The notes under the pieces: generated by a model
What the model saw: the letters and a program-made list of their open reading frames with translations, nothing else
Database searches by the model: none
Told to the model about the DNA's origin: nothing
In this document: positions 23,849-35,049 of the stretch, in pieces
How positions within the stretch are numbered: the stretch's first letter is position 1
How the letters are laid out: each line of letters starts with the position of its first letter
Position numbers and translations under genes: made by a program
Source: Osedax fenrisi
Taxonomy: Eukaryota > Annelida > Polychaeta > Sabellida > Siboglinidae
NCBI GenBank assembly: GCA_964019155.1
Contig: OZ025242.1
Coordinates: forward strand, 22,064,092-22,128,091
DNA length: 64,000 nucleotides
Direction: 5' to 3'

Positions 23849-26333
23849 AGAGCTCACATAATCCCCTATTACCGACACTCTATATATATATGTCTTAATA
23901 CGGACACCCTATAAAAATCATCGCGAGAGTTTAAATTATTCTGATGTTTATAAAAATCGCGTGCGTTATAATATTAATACCACAAATGAAGTTAAATTTA
24001 AAAATGTTATTATTTAGATACTTAATTTGTATTATTAATTAATAAAATAATAAAAACTAATAAATTAATTACTAATTAAATTATATTAAATTATTCATAA
24101 ATTTAATTATAAATAATGTAATCGTAATATATCTGATTGGTTTATTAATAATATATATATACTAGCCGTACCCGACCCGGCGTTGCTCGGTTTTTGATTG
24201 TTTACCAATTATTATTTATTAATTATAGCTATTACTTATTCTGCATTACTAAATATTTATATTTAATTTTTTCCTAACTATTATTTATATACAATAAAAT
24301 AAATGTTAGCTGACATACAAACAAATGTAGAAAATATATTTTAATATTTAAAAAATTCGTGGAAAAATATTTCAAAAAATATAATATAATAAAATATAAT
24401 ACAACAAATATTTCAAATATTACAAAATATGTTGAAAATCTAAACCCAAACCGTTACAAATCGACTCGGTTTTTTATTATTTGCTTATCTATCATTTATT
24501 AATTATAACTATTCCTGATTTGGAATTTCTTGCCGTACCCAACTCTGCTTTACTCGTTTATCTATTATTTATTAATTATAACTATTCATATAATTAAATA
24601 TAACTATTCTTGATTTTAAATTGCTTGCCCTACCCAACCCGACATTTCTCGATTTTTGATTATTTGCCTATCAATTATTAATTAAAGATATTCCTAATTA
24701 TGCATAGCTAATCTTTAATTTTGTTTTTAACTAATATTTAACAATTCTAACTATATTCGATGTAGATCTAGAGTTGTTCGTTTTTAAGATTTATTCGTAA
24801 AATATTTTGTAAAAATACAAAAAATATTTAAAATAATACAAAATATGCTTTAAAAAAATGTTGAAAACTCAAACCTAAACCCAAATCCAAACAGTACCCG
24901 ACTCGACATTTATCGGTTTTTGAGTGTTTGCCTATTTATTATTTATTAATAAGAGATATTCCTGATTCTACATTTCTAATATATACAATTAAATAAAGTT
25001 TATCTAAAATACAAACAAATGTAGAAACATATTTTTTTTAATATTTCAAAAAATAAAACAAATATTTAAAATATTCCAAAATATGTTGAAATCAAACCGT
25101 TCCAAATCGGCGTTGCTCGTTTTTTATTATTTGCGTATCAATCATTTATTAATTATAACTATTCCTGATTTGGAATTTCTTGCCGTACCCAACTTTGCTT
25201 TACTCGTTGTTTGATAGTTTGTCTATCTATTATTTATTAATTATGGCTATTCAATGAATAGTAAGTATTCATGATACTGCCTTTCATATATAATAACATA
25301 AATTTGTGCTAAAATTCAAACAAATTTAAACAAATAATCGTTTTTAATATCTCAAAAATTAGTGGAAAAATATTTCAAAAATATTAAAAAAAAATTAAAA
25401 AAAAAATACAACACATATTTCCAATATTACAAAATATTACTTAATACATTTAGAAAACCCAAACCGCACCCTGCGTTGATCGATTTTTGATTGTTTTCCT
25501 ATATATTATTTATTTATTATAGATATTCCTGATTCTGTATTGCTAGTATATAACAAATATTTCCAAATATTGCAAAATATATTTTTTATAAATGTTCTAC
25601 AAATATTTTAAAAAGTATAATATTTATATCTTATAATATTTCTATCTTATAATATTTATATAATTATTATATATATCTTATAATATTTCTATCTTATAAT
25701 ATTTATATAATTATTATATAATTATAATATTTTAATTATATCTTAAAATAATAATATTTCAACGATTAGTTGAAAAATATAAAAAATTATTTCAAATAAT
25801 ATCTTTTAAAAATACAAAAAAATATAAATAATATTACAAAATATATTTTAAAAAAATTTAAAAAAAATGTTTACAAATATTTCAAAAAAATGTTTAAAAA
25901 TATTTTAAGAAATTGTTTAAACATATTACTAAAAATATTTAAAAATATATCAAAACATTTTAAAAAATATTCAAAAAAATTTAAAAATAATTTCAAATAT
26001 TTCAAAAAAATTTCAAAAATATTTCAAAAAATTTCAAGAATATTTCAAAAAATTTTAAAAATATTTCAAAATTTTCAAAAAAAAATTCAAAAAAATTTCA
26101 AAAAAATACTTCGAAAAAATGTAAAAAAAATATTTCAAAAAAGCGACGCCGAAGATTTTGGACGACAAAAAATCATTTTAATGGCAAAAAGTCAATTTTT
26201 CAGGTTTTTCTGGGGTACGCGGTATAAAATTCAAAAAATTTTCCGGACCAAGACCATACTGTTGCAAATTTATTAAGATCGGGTATAAAATATTTTCGCG
26301 ACGTACCCCGGTTCTCGAGTTACCTCACCAGAT

Positions 26334-26364
<31 letters not shown>

Positions 26365-26660
26365 ATTAAATAGACTTTCTTTTATATAATAGATATATAT
26401 ATATATTACAATATATATAGTTTATCTAGTGGTATATAGAGTATCCGTATTATAACACAGGGTATCCGTATTCGGAAATGGGTACCGAATTCGGACAACC
26501 CCATTATATATGGAATAAAAATATTAAATATAAGTGTACAATCACAATAATATCTATAGTCATATAATATTAATAATTTGTAAATTTTAAATAAAAATAT
26601 TTAGTCATAAAATGTTAAGAACATTTAATGTTAAAGTGTTACTATTAGGTTACTTTCCCC
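23458..26660 (+). mobile_element. GGGGAAAGTAACC element expanded by a 2.2-kb insertion
   Basis: Termini and about 700 bp of left arm and 270 bp of right arm match the reference copy. The right arm includes the internal GTATTCGG palindrome at 26460-26500. The middle is interrupted at a TA tract by the block at 24162-26350. Confidence 0.72.
24162..26350 (+). mobile_element. Insertion into a TA tract: CTAGCCGTACCCG head, diverged internal repeats, CA tail
   Basis: It starts abruptly after (TA)n with CTAGCCGTACCCGACCCGG and ends in (CA)n followed by (TA)n, so it sits inside a TA microsatellite. The left 1.4 kb holds several diverged copies of a block of roughly 350-450 bp beginning GTACCCAAC or GTACCCGAC and containing TTATTAATTATA-ACTATTCC. 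Then comes an A/T-rich tract of TTTCAAAAA words (25590-26140) and a short unique 3' part (26140-26330) with GCGACGCCGAAG and GCGACGTACCCC. I have seen similar heads in other invertebrate sequence but cannot assign the family. The KF-rich frame at 25890-26276 is a by-product of the tract. Confidence 0.5.
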
Positions 26661-26832
26661 TACTTTCCGGCAAATTTCCGGAAATTAACTTTAAATGGGG
26701 TATCCCACTACAATTTGCTAGAAAATAACTTTCTAGCAAACATTTCCGAACATTATTTCAGTATAATATACATTGATATGTAGTACATATTATATACTAT
26801 CAAATTCGAAATCAATTAATATATAAAATATA

Positions 26833-26845
26833 TATTATGTATATG

Positions 26846-26893
<48 letters not shown>
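26833..26893. repeat. (TA)n microsatellite
   Basis: Long uninterrupted TA run inside the right arm of the composite hAT. Confidence 0.9.
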
Positions 26894-26895
<2 letters not shown>

Positions 26896-27073
26896 AAATA
26901 CTGTATAATGTATTTGTATCTACTAAGATGTATCTACTAAGAAAATTCTGTATTTGTAATTATATCTACTATGATTTTTTTTAAAGTAATTGTAGTAGTA
27001 TCTATTATAAGAAAAAAGTGTGTAATTGTAATTGTATCTATTATACATTTTTTGAGTATCGCGCCCAGCTCTG

Positions 27074-27250
27074 ATCACGTGTGGCATACCACGTGTACCC
27101 TTGTAGGTACGCGTGCACCCGCGTGTAGATGTGTGTGTGTGTGTGACGTCATCGTGTGGGTATATTAACGATAACATTACCGCTTACGTCATAACCCATA
27201 GGGTTACGTCATAACTTATATGGTTACGTCATAACCTATTTAACAAATGC
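27074..27250. promoter_or_regulatory. E-box plus CRE-like cluster
   Basis: Two CACGTG sites (about 27076 and 27088), a canonical palindromic CRE TGACGTCA (27144-27151) and three copies of TTACGTCATAAC spaced exactly 20 bp apart (27184, 27204 and 27224) lie in one stretch. These are typical bHLH and CREB/ATF recognition sequences, which suggests a promoter or enhancer. The gene it would serve is not established. Confidence 0.45.
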
Positions 27251-27372
27251 TTATTAATGCTTTATTTTAGCGGGTATTTAAAACACATCTATAACCTATT
27301 CGACAGTAACGCATACTAATTAGATAACTAGTGTGAGACTATTGTGTACTAGTGTATATATATACTACTTGT

Positions 27373-27597
27373 TTATACGTATTTTATAGTATGTACAATA
27401 TATACATATGCGTGTTCACACATACACACATACATACACATACATACACATATACATATAGGTGATACATGCCATGTATTACATGGCACATTATATAGAA
27501 CAACGTGCATATATATATCATCTCTTTCGGTACACACTATAGTGTTACGGGATATATCCCCTATAGAGAAGCTGCTGCCACTACTGGAAGTAGCCAT
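27373..27597 (-). CDS. Candidate short coding exon of unknown function
   Basis: On the minus strand an ATG at 27597-27595 in the context GAGATATGG opens a frame beginning MATSSSGSSFSIGDISR and then NTIVCTERDDIYMHVVLYN. It lies directly downstream (minus-strand sense) of the CACGTG-rich zone at 27640-27900. GC content is above the background down to about 27430. After that the frame runs into low-complexity CA and TA sequence, so the 3' part is probably intron. A first exon of a minus-strand gene is possible. No family recognised. Confidence 0.25.
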   Translation of the reverse strand: MATSSSGSSFSIGDISRNTIVCTERDDIYMHVVLYNVPCNTWHVSPICICVCMCMYVCMCEHAYVYIVHTIKYV

Positions 27598-27639
27598 ATC
27601 TCTCTCCCGTAGAGAGTGACACCTAGCGAGATTACTAGT

Positions 27640-27900
27640 GCGTATCACGTGTGCAATAGCGTTAACTACGCAACGCTACGTATTACTATCACGTGACTAT
27701 AGCTTAGATAGGGCACGTGACTTTAGCTTTGGTTAGCGGTAGGAGTTAGAGATAACACGTGCGGCGAGATGTGTATATCATGTGACTTTGACTTAGGTTA
27801 GCGGTATTAGTTATCGAGATCACGTGTTTAATGTGTAAAACACGTACCACGTGATGAACAATGGAGTATATATATAGTATTAACTAAGATATCACGTGAT
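27640..27900. promoter_or_regulatory. Dense CACGTG cluster
   Basis: Seven CACGTG sites occur at 27646, 27690, 27714, 27756, 27821, 27848 and 27893. The stretch GTGACTTTAGCTTTGGTTAGCG and what follows is partly duplicated at 27782-27826 (GTGACTTTGACTTAGGTTAG). It could be a promoter for the minus-strand candidate exon at 27373-27597. Confidence 0.5.
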
Positions 27901-28274
27901 TACTTAGTTATATAAATGTCATATGAGATTTCGAATAAATTGTGATTTAAATTTGGAAAATAATACAAAGACTTTAAACAACAATAATATACAATAACAA
28001 TGCAACTGATTGGTTACCATGCGTAACTAAGCAAACATATATGATATTTTAAATTATTTGTTTACCGCATTATAAAATAATAACTATTTAGCATTAATTA
28101 TACGCCGTAAAAAGTAAGCATATAGTTATGATTGTTATTAATGTTTTTATAATTATTCTTAGTTATAACGATTGTATATAATAATAATAATAATAATAAA
28201 TACTTATTAGAAGAAAGTTGTACATTTTTTTCGTATGAAGTTATAAATTAATTATATTGTTATTTCCTCTTAAG

Positions 28275-28389
28275 GGCTTCAGATAAAGATCGATATCTGT
28301 TCTACGCTGTCGCCCGATATGCAGCGATCGTTGACCTATACGTGTACATTACATACCTATGTGATGGTACACTACTTCATTACTGACAG
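28275..28389 (+). CDS. Candidate orphan exon, unknown product
   Basis: A GC-richer block follows an acceptor-like TTCCTCTTAAG and has one open frame, ASDKDRYLFYAVARYAAI, then VDLYVYITYLCDGTLLHY, then TGA at 28384-28386. ACAG followed by GTCGTG just after the stop is a possible donor. The frame is short (about 36 residues) and unrecognised. It may be chance. Confidence 0.2.
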
Positions 28390-28567
28390 GTCGTGTGAAC
28401 AACTGATACACGATATCAATGTACGGCGTATTAACATTGGAGGACATTCGCAATATTCGCCATGGTCAACACACACGCGCTGAATACTGTTAGTTACTGG
28501 TGAATAATATTACATCATACATATATATATACTGATTATTTAAAATATCACATATATATATTAATTC

Positions 28568-28620
<53 letters not shown>

Positions 28621-28622
<2 letters not shown>

Positions 28623-28838
28623 ATATACTGATTATTTAAAATATCACATATTTATCCCATATTTTAGGAATACATTTCATATATCTATGTAATATATCTA
28701 TGTAATATAATATTAATAATATAATATAATATAATATAATATATAATATAATATTACATAGATATATTACATAGATATATGAAATGTATTCCTAAAATAT
28801 GGGATAAATATGTGATATTTTAAATAATCAGTATATTA
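28621..28838. repeat. 218-bp palindrome with ATAAT-rich centre
   Basis: TAATATACTGATTATTTAAA at 28621 and its complement ending at 28838 begin arms of at least 85 bp. They run through CCCATATTTTAGGAATACA and GATATATTACATAG-type words and are separated by a (TATAA)n-like centre. A partial third copy of the arm start lies at about 28530. This may be a foldback element. Confidence 0.82.
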
Positions 28839-28839
28839 T

Positions 28840-29892
28840 TAATGATACGTTAACATTAAGAATATGACGCGATATTCTCTATTGTGATTATTTGTATAAC
28901 TCGTAGCGTAAGTGATTACGTGTATCCTGATTAAGGTCGCATTAATCTAGTGATAGCTTACATGGGCATGCGTGTGGACGTGTCTATGTATCACGTGACA
29001 GCCAGAACAATAGGCAGATTACTACAATGGTAGCCTATACGCGGATCTATACACTACCATATATGGCAATTGTTTGAACATAACACAAATAACAAATATA
29101 CAATAATGTGGTGGAATATTATAATAATTATCATACTAATTAGATGTTAAATAGAGTACTAGATATATTGTTATATTAATGAATTATGTAACCCTTTATG
29201 TAGACTAACCAGAACACAAGATACACGTCATATATGCGCAAGTCACCGAACACAATTGGAATGCTGTCAAGATAAAGATAACAAAGAACTAAAGACAGCA
29301 GGCTAAATATATAAATATAATATATTAATATACCCATACAGTACATCTCATACGAATAATTGTACTTATTTTACCGATTTTATTTTACAATTTATTTTTA
29401 CAATTTTATCCAACATAACATATATATTACGTATAATTAAATATATATGTTTTTTTTATATTTAATATATGTTATATGTATTAAAAAATGGCTTATCACT
29501 TTTTAACATTTAAAAAATATGAAAAATTATGAAAATATATATTCTACTCCCATAGTAATGGTCAGCGATTGATTACAAATACTATACTATCTAGTTATCC
29601 TACTAAGTGTATGTCTATATAGATACTATATATCTATATTTGTATATAAATGTATATATATATATATATGTATAAATAGGCCTATAGGCGTATTTCTGAA
29701 ATATATAACTATAATGTTAGTAATATTAATATATAATATTACTACAACAAATTGTTACCATATATACATTTCTATAGAATAGTTATATCTATAATATATT
29801 AGTAATGTATATATATGGATGAATTTTTTAGATTTAAATTCAAAACTTGTGTCCTTAGGGAAATAATGCTATTGCATCTTTATATTATATAT
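28840..29892. other. AT-rich intergenic DNA
   Basis: Low-complexity AT sequence with isolated GC-richer words, including a CACGTGAC site near 28992. No gene recognised. Confidence 0.45.
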
Positions 29893-30692
29893 ACATTTCG
29901 TACGTAGATATTTCTGATAGTAATTGCGCAGCACTCGCTACTAAACGTATTTCTGTAATTCGATTAGATTATTAAAGGAAGGCATTATAATGTATACGAC
30001 GTAGCCTATTCACTAATTATAGAGTTATGACTCATAACGCTATTATTATAATAGTTAACATTGATTCTATACACGTTAAACATAGGATAATAAACCTTTA
30101 ATTACTGATAAATCTGGTTTATTTTATCAAATATTTAATTAACATTATTAATATATTTAATTTGTTTTCATATCTTATAATTGTCTCCAAATTTAAATGG
30201 GGAATTTGGAATATGTTAATATTGTATATAATACTATAGTAGCTATTTATAACAATGTAAATTAACTATTATTTATTATTTATATATATAGTATACTATA
30301 TTATACATATAATATTGAATACACTTTTTGGAGTTTTCTTAATTCCTGTATCTTTAACTGCCATGTAAATCACCTTATCAGTCTATGGTTTAAGGCATCG
30401 ACTAATACAAAATTAATATAATTAATATTTATATTTTTTATAAAAATTATATTATTATAATTATAGGTATATTTATATATATATATATATATATATATAG
30501 CTATAGAATCTATATATATAGTATCTATAGTTAGTATATATTAGATACCTATATAATAAATATATATATAGTTATATTGTCATGTATAAATGTATATATA
30601 TAATAAATTGTAAAAGTATATTTTAAAAATATATCTTAATTCAATCATACTATTTACATATAAAACATATAAAACATATACACTTGAAGCTG

Positions 30693-30747
<55 letters not shown>

Positions 30748-30875
30748 TGTGTATGTATGCGTATGTATGCGAGTGTGTATGTGTTCATCGTGTAATGTTA
30801 TGTTGTTTTCTATATTCGTAATTTAATTTTTAGAATGAATATTTAACCAGCGTTAACTTAATTGCAAACTCGCAT

Positions 30876-30927
<52 letters not shown>

Positions 30928-31339
30928 TATACAAGTGCACGTGTACCTATAGTACCCGGTAACACTAACATAGTACTAGCCCACACGAAAGAGTTCAGTA
31001 TGTCAGCATTACCAGCCACACGAGAGCGCAACGCTTTCATGGAATAACTCCACAGCGTCAGATCTGCCTGCTCGGATTTATTGGCGGGGTCGACGTATTC
31101 TAAATCAGGGAGTTTTATGTAATACTTCTTCTTGTGTAGATTACCTAGTGGTGATATTAGTTATTAGTTACCTGAATTATTAACAATAATAATTCGGTTA
31201 ATAAAACGTATCAACAAAAACATGAGTATATTTGTGAGGTCTACCAGCATGTCTTTCAGAGGATGATAGACGGGCGGAGGATGAGTGGTAGTACAGGAGA
31301 GCATACATGTATTTACATACATGGCACATACATACATAT

Positions 31340-31385
<46 letters not shown>

Positions 31386-31599
31386 ATATATATTAGCTGT
31401 GAAATTTCACATACTTGGCTGTTCTAGAGAAATTAAAATATTAAATATGTATGTATGTTTCTAAAAAACTGTTAATCTTTTAATAATATGTATATATATA
31501 TATATATATCTATATACATTATAGTATACAAACAAATATATTTATATATAATATAGTTATATATAACCCTAATATATAATATTACTACAAAATATAGTT

Positions 31600-31667
<68 letters not shown>
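29893..31667. repeat. Tandem segmental duplication, unit 1 (1.78 kb)
   Basis: Starts at ACATTTCGTACGTAG, which recurs at 31668, 34939 and 40668. Unit 1 lacks both the CACTGTTAG element and the LINE found in later units. The element's undisturbed target reads CGACG-TA-GCC around TA 30002-30003. It contains a segment conserved in all units (30318-30400), the 198-nt exon-like block (30947-31144) and a short piece of the GC-rich module (31230-31320). The rest of that module is deleted. Confidence 0.85.
30947..31144 (-). CDS. Exon-like block, copy 1: symmetrical 198-nt open frame
   Basis: On the minus strand the block is bounded by an acceptor (CCACTAG) and a donor (ATAG then GTACAC). It has one fully open phase-1 frame of 65 codons. 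Key stretches are KKKYYIKLPDLEYVDPANK, TLWSYSMKALRSRVAGNAD and ILNSFVWASTMLVLPGTI, the last hydrophobic enough to span a membrane. I do not recognise the protein. Copies 2 and 3 are the same length. It may be an exon of a real gene amplified with the duplication, or a captured exon. Confidence 0.4.
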
Positions 31668-31668
<1 letters not shown>

Positions 31669-31777
31669 ATTTCGTATGTAGATATTTCTGATAGTAATTG
31701 CGCAGCACTCGCTGCTAAACGTATTTCTGTAATGCGATTAGATTATTAAAGGAACGCATTATAATGTATACGACGTA

Positions 31778-32759
31778 CACTGTTAGAAAAAAAGAGTTTT
31801 CTATACCACCGACAAAGAGTTTTCCAAGTGTCCCTGTATTAGAACTCTTTTCGAGCATTAAGCAAATAGAAAACTCTTTTGCAAAAGAGTATTCTAATTT
31901 GTAATAAATATAAAAACTCTTTACCAAAAGAGTATTATATCTTTTAATAAATATAAAAACTCTTTACTAAAAGAGTTTTATAGCTATTAATACATATAAA
32001 AACTATTTACTAAAATATTATTCTAGCTATTAATAAGTTAAGTTGTTGATGTGGTTTTAGATATATTTAGATATTAAAATAAATATTAATAACTTATAAT
32101 AGTAAATAGTATCGTAACATGAAAGTATTAACTCGGATATTACAATATATTATATAATTTCATTTAAGTTAGATTAAAACTTAAATTCAATAATAATAAC
32201 AGTGTAATATTGAATACAATATTTAATCAATATTCAATTGCTACATATTCAATTTCGAGCAATTATTCAACATGAATTCTATTATCAATATAATTATGAT
32301 TACAATTGTAGTTGATAATTTAGAAAAATCTATAGGATATATCTTATAAGTATATTTAAATAATTTAAGTTTTTAAATAAATATTTTGTTTATTAAAGCA
32401 GTATATTAACTTAAATATACAATTAAAAAAATAATATAACACATATATTAAAATAAATAAAAGGTATATTTTATTTGTTCTATATTAAATAATTAATATA
32501 AATATAATTTAGGTAATATTTACATCAATTCTACAGAAAAGAGTATTCTACATTATAAAAAAAGAGTTTTCTAAATTGTAAACGCTGGAAAACTCTTTTG
32601 GTAGTTTTTATATCTGTTATGATATGGAAATCTCTTTTGTAGAGTATTTGGCCGTATTAGTAGATAGAAAACTGTTTTTAAATAAAGAGTTTTCTACATT
32701 ATAAAAAAAGAGTTTTCTATATTTTAATAAACGCTGGAAAACTCTTTGTTCTAACAGTA
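31778..32759. mobile_element. CACTGTTAG inverted-repeat element, copy A (982 bp)
   Basis: Left end CACTGTTAGAAAAAAAGAG and right end CTTTGTTCTAACAGTA are inverted, with TA on both sides. Unit 1 provides the empty site (TA 30002-30003), which proves insertion with TA duplication. The left interior has repeats of about 42 bp built on AAAACTCTTTACCAAAAGAG, themselves small hairpins. The interior is non-coding. Probably Tc1/mariner-mobilised. Confidence 0.88.
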
Positions 32760-33437
32760 TAGCCTATTCACTAATTATAGAGTTATGAGTCATCATTTAT
32801 GACTCATAACGTTATTATTATAATAGTTAACATTGATTCTATACATGTTACACATAGGATAATAAACCTCTAATTACTGATAAATCTGGTTTATTTTATC
32901 AAATAGTTAATTAACATTATTAATATATTTAATTTTTTTCATATCTTATAATCGTCTCCAAATTTAAATGGGGAATTTGGAATATGTTAATATTGTATAT
33001 AATACTATAGTAGCTATTTATAACAATGTAAATTAACTATTGTATTCATAAAATATAAAACAGATGTATTAGTTATTAAAAGTTTATTATTTATATATAT
33101 ATATAATATTATACATATAATATTGAATACACTTTTTGGAGTTTTCTTAATTTCTGTATCTTTAACTGCCATGTAAATCGCCTTATCAGTCTATGGTTTA
33201 AGGCAGCGACTAATAAGAAATTAATATAATTAATATTAATTATATTTATTATAAGGTATATTCACCTATATAGGTATATTTATATATCTATATAGGTATA
33301 TAATCTATATACTATAGATATTATCTATAATTAGTATCTATTAGATACCTATATAATAACTATATATATAGTTATATTGTTATGTATAAATGTATATATA
33401 TATATATATATAATAAATTGTAAAAGTATATTTAAAA

Positions 33438-33483
<46 letters not shown>

Positions 33484-33500
33484 GTTATATTGTCATGTAT

Positions 33501-33544
<44 letters not shown>

Positions 33545-33638
33545 AATTGTAAGATATATTTTAAAAATATATCTTAATTCAATCATAAATTATGAATCTT
33601 AATTGAAGTTTTTATAGTAATGTATACGTTAAACTATT

Positions 33639-33678
<40 letters not shown>

Positions 33679-33735
33679 ATGTGCTAGTTTGCAATTAATT
33701 AATTGCAAACTAGCATATATTCTATATATATATAT

Positions 33736-33784
<49 letters not shown>

Positions 33785-33801
33785 TACAAGTGCATGTGTG
33801 C

Positions 33802-33999
33802 CTATAGTACCCGGGAACACTAACATAGTACTAGCCCACATGAAAGAGTTCAGTATGTCAGCATTACCAGCCACACGAGAGCGCAACGCTTTCATGGAAT
33901 AACTCCACAGCGTCAGGTCTGTCCGCTCGCGTTTGTTGGCGGGGTCGACGTATTCTAAATCAGGGAGTTTTATGTAAAACTTCTTCTTGTGTAGATTAC
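33802..33999 (-). pseudogene. Exon-like block, copy 2, splice sites lost
   Basis: The same 198-nt frame as copy 1 and still fully open. The acceptor AG has become TG (CATTTG) and the donor GT has become GC (ATAG then GCACAC). It would not be expected to splice normally. Confidence 0.4.
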
Positions 34000-34139
34000 C
34001 AAATGGTGGTATTAGTTATTAGTTACCTGAATTATTAACAATAATAATTCGGGTAATAAAACGTATCAACAAAAACATGAATATATTTGTATATAAAATA
34101 AATATATATATATTAATTCAGAAGTTGTATATAACAATG

Positions 34140-34500
34140 TATAGGTCACGGATCATACAATCAGATCTCGACATAGATATCTGATTGGATGAACCGTTAC
34201 GTATGCATATTTAAAACCAGCTTTAAATGCACCTAAACCACACCGCGCGGATCAGCACAAGTACCCGACTCCGGAACACGCGACCTCTAACCTATGATAT
34301 TAAAGATGGCGTTACTGTGCGGTCTGTTAGTACCGGAGTGACGGCATCTACCCGCCCACTATCTGGGTCAGTAGTCTGCGCATCTGTACTAGGGTGAGGT
34401 CTACCAGCATGTCGTACAGGGGAGGGTATACGGGGGGAGGACGAGTGGCAGTACAGGAGAACATACGTGTATTTACAATATAGTGAGTGTTGTATACGGT
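34140..34500. repeat. GC-rich module of the duplicated unit (copy in unit 2)
   Basis: A GC-richer stretch conserved at 39810-40170 in unit 3. It starts with an inverted repeat around CCAATCAGAT/ATCTGATTGG, followed by TATTTAAA and a long stretch rich in CCCGCCC and CGCGCGG words. Read on the minus strand, 34355-34470 is open with PPPVYPPLYDMLVDLTLVQM. Read on the plus strand it resembles a core promoter. It is not clear which reading is biological. Confidence 0.4.
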
Positions 34501-34545
34501 TTCCGTATTAATTACTTAACATACATGGCACATACATACATATAT

Positions 34546-34613
<68 letters not shown>

Positions 34614-34706
34614 TAGCTGTGCAATTTCACATACTTGGCTGTTCTAAAGAAATTCAAATATTAAATATGTATGTATGTTTCTAAAAAAACTTTTAATCTT
34701 TTAATA

Positions 34707-34752
<46 letters not shown>

Positions 34753-34859
34753 GTATCTATATACATTATAGTATACAAACAAATATATTTATATTTAATA
34801 TACTTATATATAGCCCTAATATATAACACTAATATATAATATTACTACAAAATATAGTT

Positions 34860-34940
<81 letters not shown>

Positions 34941-35049
34941 ATTTCGTATGGAGATAATTCTGATAGTAATTGCGCAGCACTCGCTGCTAAACGTATTTCT
35001 GTAATGCGATTAGATTATTAAAGGAACGCATTATAATGTATACGACGTA

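Larger units (their letters stand above)
22112..27073. mobile_element. Composite hAT transposon, 4.96 kb, with nested insertions
   Basis: Left end CAGAGCTGGGCAGTATCG and right end TATCGCGCCCAGCTCTG are inverted. Flanks are TTCACGTG (22104-22111) and ATCACGTG (27074-27081), an 8-bp duplication with one mismatch. Subterminal arrays of GTATCTACGATACG and TATCTACTA-like words lie at both ends, as in hAT subterminal repeats. Inside are a LINE 3' end, a GGGGAAAGTAACC element and, within that, a further retro-like insertion. I recognised no transposase, so mobility depended on an enzyme in trans. Confidence 0.72.
31668..34938. repeat. Tandem segmental duplication, unit 2 (3.27 kb)
   Basis: Same unit as at 29893, but carrying the CACTGTTAG element at 31778-32759 and the complete GC-rich module at about 34140-34500. 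It lacks the LINE. It also holds long TA tracts and a short palindrome near 33671-33727 centred on GCAATTAATTAATTGC. Confidence 0.85.

Noticed and set aside
25890..26276. 128-residue lysine/phenylalanine-rich frame
   Set aside because: It is a by-product of a TTTCAAAAA-rich tract inside an insertion; composition is that of the repeat, not of a protein.
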